Virus record (IMG/VR): IMGVR_UViG_3300022198_004413
Location: 1 to 26,395 of that record
DNA from: a virus
Reading direction: 5' to 3' (one strand)
Length of the DNA stretch: 26,395 nt
Position 1 is the stretch's first letter. Each line of letters opens with the position of its first letter. Positions 21,783 through 26,395 of the stretch are shown piece by piece. The notes beneath the pieces were generated by a model. The model worked only from the letters and a program-made list of their open reading frames with translations, did not search any database and was not told the origin of the DNA. The translations under genes were made by a program, and so were the position numbers.

Positions 21783-22241
21783 ATGTCAAATCGTTTTGAT
21801 GATATAGATTTAAAATCTATTTCACTTGAAAATTTTAATTTGCTTTTACCTCCTTCTTTAGTTAAGCAAGTATCTTTTTTTCTTCCTCCAAATGGTTCTT
21901 TTGATTCTGATTGTTTAAAACGATATTTACAAAATATTAAAGAATATGAACAAGAAGAAGAAGGCTTTCAAATGACATTAGCAAATAGACTGCGCACCGC
22001 ATTTAAAGATATGAAACCAGATACAATTTGTGGTAAATTTCCGTCCGCAGAATTACCTCTAAAGCGAAGGTTAAGATGTGTTGCTGAATATTTAATACGG
22101 TCTGGTGAATTTGATAAACTTAAAGATGAAGATGGAAAATTAATTAAAAAACGAGGCAACCTTGGCAAATTAGTTGTAATCTACAAACCACTTCCAAAAC
22201 TATTAGAATCTTTATCAAAACAGGGTCTAATAAAAAAATGA
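21783..22241 (+). CDS. Hypothetical protein, 152 aa
   Basis: Function unknown. I start at the ATG giving MSNRFDDIDL, directly after the HTH gene; an earlier start would overlap it. The sequence has a Leu/Pro-rich N-terminal segment (LLLPPSLVKQVSFFLPP), an acidic helix (YEQEEEGFQMTL), and a basic C-terminal part (PLKRRLRCVAEYLIRSG, KKRGNLGKLV). The C-terminal half has the character of a small winged-helix or nucleic-acid-binding domain, but I see no diagnostic motif. It is coupled to the next gene by an ATGA-type overlap. Confidence 0.7.
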   Translation: MSNRFDDIDLKSISLENFNLLLPPSLVKQVSFFLPPNGSFDSDCLKRYLQNIKEYEQEEEGFQMTLANRLRTAFKDMKPDTICGKFPSAELPLKRRLRCVAEYLIRSGEFDKLKDEDGKLIKKRGNLGKLVVIYKPLPKLLESLSKQGLIKK

Positions 22242-22618
22242 ACAGAAGAGAAAAATTAATTCGTAGTGTTCTTGGAAAAAACATTGATCAAGAAAAAGTA
22301 AAAATGTTAGATACAACCGTAAGGTTTATCTTGGGTGACATGGGTAAAGAATACTTTAAATTTTGGCAAGTTGAAGGCCCTGGTGTCATGTGCTTTCAAC
22401 CTGACTCAGATAGAGTTATGTTTTATTTAACTCTTGAAGAAATTCATTCAGCTCAAGAAAAATCTGAGAATAACAATGATGGTGATCTGGCAGAAACTTT
22501 TAGAAGAATTCTAGAAGCTGCTCAAAAAATTAATCCAGAAGAAAAAGCTGGTTATATTATTAATGACAGTGAAGGCATTCGTTATTTTGAAGTAGATTAC
22601 GAAAAAGAGAAAAAGTAA
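22238..22618 (+). CDS. Hypothetical protein, 126 aa
   Basis: Unrecognised. Basic helix (MNRREKLIRSVLG), a central aromatic beta region (YFKFWQ, GVMCFQP, MFYLTLEEIH), an acidic linker (KSENNNDGDLAET), then a helix and a closing strand (GYIINDSEGIRYFEVDY). It looks like a compact soluble domain; I recall similar proteins in cyanophages but no function. The overlapping start and stop codons with both neighbours show it is part of one translated chain ending at the Dam-like gene. Confidence 0.7.
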   Translation: MNRREKLIRSVLGKNIDQEKVKMLDTTVRFILGDMGKEYFKFWQVEGPGVMCFQPDSDRVMFYLTLEEIHSAQEKSENNNDGDLAETFRRILEAAQKINPEEKAGYIINDSEGIRYFEVDYEKEKK

Positions 22619-23208
22619 TGTCAATTCCAAATATTAAAAAGGGTTTGAATGAAGACCGAGAATATATTACAAATTATGATTTAACTGCAGCTGCACATGA
22701 ATTACTAGGAGGTATTGAGCTAGATGTTGCTAGCTCTAAAGTAGCCAATGAGTATGTTCAAGCAGAAAATTATTTTACCCCTTCAGAAGATGGTTTAAAT
22801 ATAAAAGATTGGTATGGGCGTGTTTATTTATTTCCCCCTTCCGGTGCTTATTTTTGGAATAAAAAAGAAGAACGTTGGAAGATGACTAGAGCATCTTCTC
22901 CTTCTTTGACTTCTTCTCATGCTGTATGGTTTCGTAAATTGTATAAATCTTGGTGGAATAACGACATTGAACAAGGTTTATATTTTACAAACTGTCCTGA
23001 CATGATTAGATATGAACAAAAAATTTTTGATTTTCCAGTTTGTATTTTAAGAACAGCTCCTACTTTAATTAAAAATACCAGTCAAGGAATTACCACGCAA
23101 CGTACATGCACTTCTCTTTTGGTTTATTTGCAACCAAAGGGGGATCCTACTTTTTTTACAGAAAGATTTATTGAAATTTATTCGCCAAAGGGGCGAATAA
23201 TTGTTTAA
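22618..23208 (+). CDS. Dam-like phage N6-adenine methyltransferase relative
   Basis: A 196-aa protein related to the phage Dam family. IELDVASSKVANEYVQAENYFTPSEDGLN fits the motif-I region (acidic residue contacting AdoMet), and GRVYLFPPSGAYFW sits where the D/N-P-P-Y/F catalytic motif should be. Here that reads F-P-P-S, so the residue that normally polarises the adenine amino group is missing. AVWFRKLYKSWWN and later FPVCILRTAP match the helix and strand after motif IV. From memory cyanophage homologues share this changed motif, so it looks like a subfamily trait, not damage. Possible activities are a non-adenine target, base binding, or none. A hairpin overlaps its stop. Confidence 0.72.
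   Translation: MSIPNIKKGLNEDREYITNYDLTAAAHELLGGIELDVASSKVANEYVQAENYFTPSEDGLNIKDWYGRVYLFPPSGAYFWNKKEERWKMTRASSPSLTSSHAVWFRKLYKSWWNNDIEQGLYFTNCPDMIRYEQKIFDFPVCILRTAPTLIKNTSQGITTQRTCTSLLVYLQPKGDPTFFTERFIEIYSPKGRIIV
23178..23200 (+). terminator. Weak terminator or attenuator hairpin
   Basis: A perfect 9-bp stem (TTATTCGCC at 23178-23186 with GGCGAATAA at 23192-23200) with an AAAGG loop, followed by TTGTTT. It lies in the last codons of the Dam-like gene, 34 bases before the dCTP deaminase start. The T tract is short, so it probably attenuates or processes RNA and is not a strong stop. Confidence 0.4.
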
Positions 23209-23233
23209 TCTGGTTATATCAAAATTCAAATTT

Positions 23234-23824
23234 ATGTCTGTATTGTCAGATTGGGAAATCAAAGAACTCGCTCAACAGCAAAATATGATTTCTCCTTTTA
23301 TTGATTATTCATGTAAGGAAAAAAATGGCAAACGTATTCTTAGCTATGGTCTTGGTTCTTATGGCTATGATATCCGTCTATCTCCTAGCCAATGTTTAAT
23401 TTTTGGTGGCACCCAAAGGGGGGATTGTGATCCAAAAAACTTTGATTCGGAAGATATTTTAAAGCCAGCCGAATTACTGGAAGATGAAAATGGTCAATAT
23501 TTTATTTTGCCTCCGTATGGTTATTGTCTTGGTGTTGCTCAAGAACATTTAAAACTTCCAAGAAATGTGACTGTAGTTGCGGTTGGCAAATCAACTTATG
23601 CTCGTTCTGGTATTCTTGTTAATATCACACCGGCAGAAGCTGGTTGGGAAGGTTATCTTACTTTAGAAATTAGCAATTGCACTGGCCTTTTTAATCGCAT
23701 TTATGCAGATGAAGGTATTACTCAATTAATATTTCACCGGGGCAAACCTTGCGCTACTAGCTATCAAGATCGAAAGGGCAAGTATCAAAGCCAAAAAAAG
23801 GAAGTAGTTTTTTCCAAAGTTTAA
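23234..23824 (+). CDS. dcd: dCTP deaminase
   Basis: A 196-aa deaminase of the dUTPase-fold family, converting dCTP to dUTP as the first step towards dTMP. The start is the ATG giving MSVLSDWEIKEL. Visible motifs: SYGYDIRLSP, the central VGKSTYARSGILVNITPAEAGWEGYLTLEISN, which carries the catalytic Glu and the trimer-interface strands, and GITQLIFHRG. Length is typical. It would feed thymidylate and protect the phage dNTP balance. Its stop overlaps by four bases the stop of the opposite-strand 112-aa gene, marking a tail-to-tail junction without a terminator. Confidence 0.93.
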   Translation: MSVLSDWEIKELAQQQNMISPFIDYSCKEKNGKRILSYGLGSYGYDIRLSPSQCLIFGGTQRGDCDPKNFDSEDILKPAELLEDENGQYFILPPYGYCLGVAQEHLKLPRNVTVVAVGKSTYARSGILVNITPAEAGWEGYLTLEISNCTGLFNRIYADEGITQLIFHRGKPCATSYQDRKGKYQSQKKEVVFSKV

Positions 23825-24159
23825 CCAAACGGTTTACCAGAGAATCGTTTTGGTTTTTCTGCGTAATTAGTTCCGCCTCCACGACCAAAACGATCTCCCT
23901 CAAAGTAACCTGGCACATCTCCACCAGGTCCTAACGGGTAATCTATTTCTGCTTTCTGTCTATATTTATTTGCTGATTTAACAGCTTTCATAAATTTAGA
24001 AACTTGTTCTTGTTTTGAATTAATTGGACTAACAATACTTGCATCTTTTTGATCCAAACGTCTTAAGTCTGTATCGTAAATACGTTCTGGATTTAAATCT
24101 GTTACTTCGCTGCCTGAGCTAGCAGAATCTTTTAGTGGATCGTAATTTAAATTAAACAA
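23821..24159 (-). CDS. Hypothetical protein, 112 aa, TTG start
   Basis: Unrecognised. No ATG opens this frame near the N terminus, so a TTG at 24159 with an upstream AAGAA is the best start; an internal ATG near residue 57 is the alternative. The first half is polar and acidic (DPLKDSASSGSEV, LRRLDQKDAS), followed by a basic helix (MKAVKSANKYRQKAE) and a glycine-rich tail (GPGGDVPGYFEGDRFGRGGG). The Gly-rich C terminus suggests a disordered or virion-packing role. It stands alone between plus-strand genes, with its stop overlapping the dCTP deaminase stop. Confidence 0.55.
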   Translation of the reverse strand: MFNLNYDPLKDSASSGSEVTDLNPERIYDTDLRRLDQKDASIVSPINSKQEQVSKFMKAVKSANKYRQKAEIDYPLGPGGDVPGYFEGDRFGRGGGTNYAEKPKRFSGKPFG

Positions 24160-24215
24160 GGTTCTTATCTGATTTTGCCATAGTATTATTGTAAGAGGAA
24201 TAAATCAAACTAAAA

Positions 24216-24572
24216 ATGTTAATGAACGCTGCAGGTTTTTTAGATAGTTTTGTACAAGATGAAATTGCTTGTCGTTGTTTGACTGAAGAAGATTTTGGTC
24301 AACCTCTTGAAAATGCAGATAACGATGTACCTTTGTATGATATGTACAATCGTGGTCTTTCAGCATGCGAAACAGGGATGGAGAGAAAAAACTTGGCTTT
24401 GGAGGGAATGAAGAGACCGGGGAAAACTGGTTACATTCCGTCAGTAGAGGAAGCTCACCTGTATCCAGGGACATTGCCGATGGCGAGCGAGAGGATCGGC
24501 ATGGACTTACCACCTGCGGAGCTGACGCTAGAGGGCCTGAGATCCCTTCAGCGCCGTGGTTTAGCGAATTAA
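24216..24572 (+). CDS. Hypothetical protein, 118 aa, possible frameshift donor
   Basis: The first 54 residues (MLMNAAGFLDSFVQDEIA through LYDMYNRGLS) use AT-rich codons and look like an ordinary helical acidic protein. From about residue 55 base use changes sharply: 100 of 180 bases at 24381-24560 are G or C by my count against about 35% before. The zero-frame product there (YIPSVEEAHLYPG, AELTLEGLRSLQRR) is still protein-like. At 24386-24392 this frame contains A AAA AAC, so some ribosomes may shift to the -1 frame and continue into the DUF3310 gene. No known family. GAGGAA lies about 15 bases before the first ATG; the second ATG at 24222 is an alternative start. Confidence 0.65.
   Translation: MLMNAAGFLDSFVQDEIACRCLTEEDFGQPLENADNDVPLYDMYNRGLSACETGMERKNLALEGMKRPGKTGYIPSVEEAHLYPGTLPMASERIGMDLPPAELTLEGLRSLQRRGLAN
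24374..24439 (+). promoter_or_regulatory. Predicted -1 ribosomal frameshift site
   Basis: Three parts line up. An AGGGA Shine-Dalgarno-like element at 24374-24378 lies seven bases before the slippery heptamer A AAA AAC at 24386-24392, which is exactly in the zero frame (codons AGA-AAA-AAC). Twelve bases further on is a hairpin: GGAATG (24405-24410) with CATTCC (24434-24439), enclosing ACCGG (24416-24420) with CTGGT (24427-24431). Shifting gives 59 residues from the 118-aa gene joined to 143 residues ending in DUF3310, 202 aa in all. The layout resembles bacterial dnaX-type sites. The motif is seen directly; use is inferred, and the 12-base spacer is somewhat long. Confidence 0.5.
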
Positions 24573-24583
24573 ACGAGCCTCCA

Positions 24584-24823
24584 ATGGTTGTAACTCTTTC
24601 TGGCGTTATGCCAGAACTTGTTGATATGGTTAATCATCCCCCACATTATTTGGGAGATGGTGTTGAATGCATCCAAGCAATCGAAGCACAGTTAACCAAA
24701 GAAGAATATAGAGGATACCTAAAAGGTAACGTCGCAAAATATTTGTGGAGAGAAAAACAAAAAGGGGGTACTGAGTCTTTGAAGAAAGCACAATGGTACT
24801 TGTCGCGACTTCTTAATTTTTAA
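24584..24823 (+). CDS. DUF3310 protein (phage nucleotide-kinase-like family)
   Basis: A 79-aa DUF3310 protein. The signature is VNHPPHY near residue 16, VECIQAIEAQLTKEEYRGYLKGN, and the closing VAKYLWREKQKGGTESLKKAQWYLSRLL helix. These small phage proteins are often labelled nucleotide kinase-like, but the biochemical activity is poorly established. I list the ATG at 24584 as the independent start; it has no clear Shine-Dalgarno sequence, and the frame stays open 73 codons upstream into the preceding gene, which fits a fusion made by frameshifting. A convergent terminator follows ten bases after the stop. Confidence 0.85.
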   Translation: MVVTLSGVMPELVDMVNHPPHYLGDGVECIQAIEAQLTKEEYRGYLKGNVAKYLWREKQKGGTESLKKAQWYLSRLLNF

Positions 24824-24833
24824 TCAATTTTTT

Positions 24834-24854
24834 AAAACCTTTTAAAAAGGTTTT
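24834..24854. terminator. Bidirectional terminator between convergent genes
   Basis: AAAACCTTTT at 24834-24843 is inverse-complementary to AAAAGGTTTT at 24845-24854, with flanking T and A runs on both sides. It sits between the DUF3310 gene (plus) and the 105-aa gene (minus), so it can stop transcripts from both directions. The stem is AT-rich, hence moderate strength. Confidence 0.65.
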
Positions 24855-24855
24855 A

Positions 24856-25173
24856 TTAATCTCTTTGTCTCCAATCATCTGTTTTTTCTTGGCTAAACCA
24901 ATCGACAATATCATCTGCGCTCTTAAAACCTGTTCTGTGATTACTTGGGTCAGGATCACCCAGGTCTAAATCGTTGAGCAAACTATCTAAACTGTTTGTT
25001 TCAATTTCTGGATTACAAGCAACTCTTCTAGCTTTTCTTAAAAGCTCTGCAGCAGATCGATTTGCTTTTGCTAATTTTTCAGCCCAAATAACATCGGTTA
25101 ATTGAACTTCTTGTTGTTTTGCAATACGGTTGCAAATAAATTGCAACCGTAAACGATATTCTGTTGAAAGCAT
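24856..25173 (-). CDS. Hypothetical protein, 105 aa
   Basis: No known function. The protein begins with a basic helix (YRLRLQFICNRIAKQ), continues with two further helices (VIWAEKLAKANRSAAELLRKARRVA), and ends in an acidic, Asp/Pro-rich stretch (LNDLDLGDPDPSNHRTGF) and WRQRD. I recall closely similar proteins in many cyanophages, always unassigned. AGAG lies about eight bases before the ATG. A 10-bp hairpin at 25126-25150 lies in its first 16 codons. Charge pattern suggests a protein or nucleic-acid binding role, unproved. Confidence 0.75.
   Translation of the reverse strand: MLSTEYRLRLQFICNRIAKQQEVQLTDVIWAEKLAKANRSAAELLRKARRVACNPEIETNSLDSLLNDLDLGDPDPSNHRTGFKSADDIVDWFSQEKTDDWRQRD
25126..25150 (-). 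promoter_or_regulatory. Hairpin in the start region of the 105-aa gene
   Basis: ACGGTTGCAA at 25126-25135 pairs perfectly with TTGCAACCGT at 25141-25150 across a five-base loop. In the minus-strand mRNA it spans codons 8-16, downstream of the start, where a stable stem can slow initiation or mark an RNA-processing site. It may simply reflect conserved codons. Confidence 0.35.
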
Positions 25174-25199
25174 TTTGTTTCTCTAGTTAAATAATTTTA

Positions 25200-25484
25200 T
25201 TAAACAGATTCAAAAGGATCTTCTTCGTCGTCTTCAGGCATTGCACAAGCAGCTAGCTCGGCTAATTCAAGATCAGTTGGAACATCAAAATCAATTTCAA
25301 TGTTTTCACTATCCATAATTTCTTTAATTGCTTGCCATTCTAACAATCTTTGATAATAAAGATTTAAAAGAGCGCTATGCAATTCTTCCCAAGTCATATC
25401 TTGAGCTTGGATTTCTGCTTTACGCATAGAAAATTGAAGCTCTAATGGAATCGTAAATTCCTGGGGCTCTGGGATGCTATCCAT
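25200..25484 (-). CDS. Possible NblA-like phycobilisome-degradation protein
   Basis: A 94-aa protein. The start at 25484 (MDSIPEPQEF) has AGGAA six bases upstream; a longer frame from 25523 is rejected. Residues 9-50 (IPLELQFSMRKAEIQAQDMTWEELHSALLNLYYQ) align by eye with cyanobacterial NblA: an L-E-x-Q-F-S-x-R opening helix, a Q-x-Q-x-M turn, and an L-Y-x-Q second helix. NblA is a short helical adaptor that feeds phycobilisomes to the Clp protease, and some cyanophages carry it. The acidic tail (residues 55-94) is not typical. The resemblance is moderate; it could be an unrelated helical-hairpin protein. Confidence 0.5.
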   Translation of the reverse strand: MDSIPEPQEFTIPLELQFSMRKAEIQAQDMTWEELHSALLNLYYQRLLEWQAIKEIMDSENIEIDFDVPTDLELAELAACAMPEDDEEDPFESV

Positions 25485-25510
25485 TAGATTCCTTTTTTTC
25501 TTTTCGTATT

Positions 25511-26131
25511 CTAATCTAACCAAAAGCCTTTGTTTACATCAAATTCATTTCCAAAATCTGCGAGGATCTGAGGATTAATATGTTCTTCTAGCGTTCTGAT
25601 CGCACGTATCTGATTTGGTGTAGCTGCATAATTCCGAAAAGCATGCAAAAGAATTTCAGTTGAACCCCAGGGGGATTCATTAATTTCTTGAAAAAACAAA
25701 TGAATTTCTTCTCTTCTTCTATCTACTAAATTTCCAATAACATTATGTTCACAGTCAAAAATCCAACGAGAAAATTGATCAGCGACTTCTGACCAGTTCT
25801 CATTTTCAATGTATTCAGGAAGATTCGTAAAAATAAAAGCGGACCAACCAATTGAATGAATGAAAGAAATTAAAGCTTCTTTCATTGAATTATCTAAATG
25901 TAAGTTTAATTTATTTAAATCATCTTCTATTAAATTAATTTCATCTTTGACATACTCTAATGCCTTTTTTTTAGTGCAACAGTGTTCTTTACATACAGGT
26001 TGTCCATCTGGATAGTACTGAGTTCCATAGCCAATAGTAAAAGGCGCATCCCCAGTGCATACATCGGGATACGCCTTTTCGTTGAACCCTTCATATTTAC
26101 AGATTAACTGTATTGCTTTTGAAAAGTTCAA
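25511..26131 (-). CDS. GH24 (T4-type) lysozyme endolysin
   Basis: A 206-aa muramidase. The catalytic triad positions are Glu14 (KYEGF), Asp23 (AYPDV) and Thr32 (TIGYGT), with spacings matching T4 lysozyme except a slightly longer middle loop. MKEALISFIHSIG and LVDRRREEIHLF are the later family helices. The C terminus (LLHAFRNYAATPNQIRAIRTL, then INPQILADFGNEF) is a diverged copy of the short module at the N terminus of the glucosaminidase lysin. The start is TTG (no in-frame ATG before the catalytic Glu). It has several Cys residues and no signal peptide, so release would need a holin. Confidence 0.9.
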   Translation of the reverse strand: MNFSKAIQLICKYEGFNEKAYPDVCTGDAPFTIGYGTQYYPDGQPVCKEHCCTKKKALEYVKDEINLIEDDLNKLNLHLDNSMKEALISFIHSIGWSAFIFTNLPEYIENENWSEVADQFSRWIFDCEHNVIGNLVDRRREEIHLFFQEINESPWGSTEILLHAFRNYAATPNQIRAIRTLEEHINPQILADFGNEFDVNKGFWLD

Positions 26132-26168
26132 AGTACTACTGGTAAATCATTACCAATAATATAACAAT

Positions 26169-26282
26169 TTATTTGCCTTGGCCACGTAATTTCTTTCTTC
26201 CGTGGTTGGATTTTGAATGTTTGCCTTGTCCTTGTTTAGTTTTTTTAGGAGATCCTTGTATGTAATTGCCGCCTTTTCTCAT
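26169..26282 (-). CDS. Very basic 37-aa protein
   Basis: A short, almost wholly polar protein rich in Lys, Arg, Gly and Gln (MRKGGNYIQGSPKKTKQGQG, then HSKSNHGRKKLRGQGK). A strong GAGGG lies five bases before the ATG, and the start overlaps the stop of the upstream partial gene (ATGA). I recall similar tiny basic proteins in cyanophages. Nucleic-acid or ribosome binding is the obvious guess from charge. No family name can be given. Confidence 0.65.
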   Translation of the reverse strand: MRKGGNYIQGSPKKTKQGQGKHSKSNHGRKKLRGQGK

Positions 26283-26395
26283 TGGTCCCTCAAGATCATT
26301 TCACATAACATACTAAATAAAAACGTTTTTAACCGCAAGTAGTCTTCCTGTTGTTGAACTGGTCTTCCCGGATAGCCAGGCCAATTTTCAATTGC
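26279..26395 (-). CDS. Partial gene, C-terminal 38 residues
   Basis: The window edge cuts this gene. Visible residues begin AIENWPGYPGRPVQQQEDYL and end in a hydrophobic helix (RLKTFLFSMLCEMILRDQ). The stop (TGA) overlaps the ATG of the basic 37-aa gene. Not enough sequence is present to assign a family. Confidence 0.6.
   Translation of the reverse strand, partial: AIENWPGYPGRPVQQQEDYLRLKTFLFSMLCEMILRDQ

Noticed and set aside
24205-24513. Minus-strand frame across the GC-rich patch
   Set aside because: Ser/Pro-rich antisense frame in DNA already explained by plus-strand coding.
24365-24583. ATG at 24365 as the normal start of the DUF3310 gene
   Set aside because: No ribosome binding site and lies deep in another gene; frameshift entry or the ATG at 24584 explain the frame better.
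1-26395. tRNA, rRNA, insertion sequence and integrase signals
   Set aside because: None found on reading either strand; no cloverleaf or transposase motif could be supported.

Overview
This AT-rich window looks like part of a tailed-phage genome, most likely a cyanophage. Nearly every base is coding, genes overlap by a few bases, and there are no tRNA genes, rRNA genes or insertion sequences. The cyanophage reading rests on several gene types occurring together: a small S-adenosylmethionine decarboxylase (speD), a dCTP deaminase, a DUF3310 protein, a Dam-like methyltransferase relative with an altered catalytic motif, a possible NblA-like phycobilisome-degradation protein, long T/G-rich fibre genes with a self-cleaving S74 chaperone, and T4-late-type TATAAATA promoter boxes. 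Replication uses a P4-type primase-helicase with an SF3 motor, so this is probably not a canonical T4-like cyanomyovirus.

Layout, left to right. (1) 214-4589, minus strand: two tiny membrane peptides, a GT-A glycosyltransferase, an NAD-dependent sugar epimerase/dehydratase, an RfbH/E1-type sugar dehydrase, three unknown proteins and an HNH endonuclease. This is a nucleotide-sugar cassette, apparently driven by a late promoter at 4608-4615. (2) 4630-12423, plus strand: a RecB-like PD-(D/E)XK nuclease, a small unknown, the primase-helicase, speD, a GT4 glycosyltransferase with a terminator, an HNH-fold zinc protein without its usual catalytic His, an unknown likely virion protein and several small overlapping genes, including a 54-aa holin candidate. 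(3) 12420-21323, minus strand: a TM protein, two giant repeat fibres, two glycosyltransferases and a glucosaminidase/C39-peptidase lysin, reading as one adsorption, glycosylation and lysis unit. (4) 21374-24823, mostly plus strand: an HTH protein, two unknowns, the Dam-like protein, dCTP deaminase and DUF3310, with one minus-strand unknown at 23821-24159. (5) 24856-26395, minus strand: a partial gene, a 37-aa basic protein, a GH24 endolysin, the NblA-like protein and an unknown.

Together the genes supply DNA replication and nucleotide supply (primase-helicase, nuclease, dCTP deaminase, DUF3310), host metabolic steering (speD, possibly nblA), surface sugar chemistry (E1-type dehydrase, SDR, four glycosyltransferases), host recognition (two fibres) and lysis (two unrelated wall hydrolases sharing a short accessory module).

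The most unusual signals are three. First, a textbook A AAA AAC slippery heptamer sits in frame at 24386-24392, with a Shine-Dalgarno-like element upstream, a hairpin downstream and a 180-nt GC-rich stretch open in both frames. It could fuse a 118-aa gene to the DUF3310 gene by -1 frameshifting. Second, the phage carries a sugar dehydrase with the PLP lysine replaced by His and an intact four-Cys iron-sulfur pattern, plus a new Cys-rich tail. Third, a pair of overlapping 31- and 32-residue membrane-peptide genes lies directly behind a late promoter.
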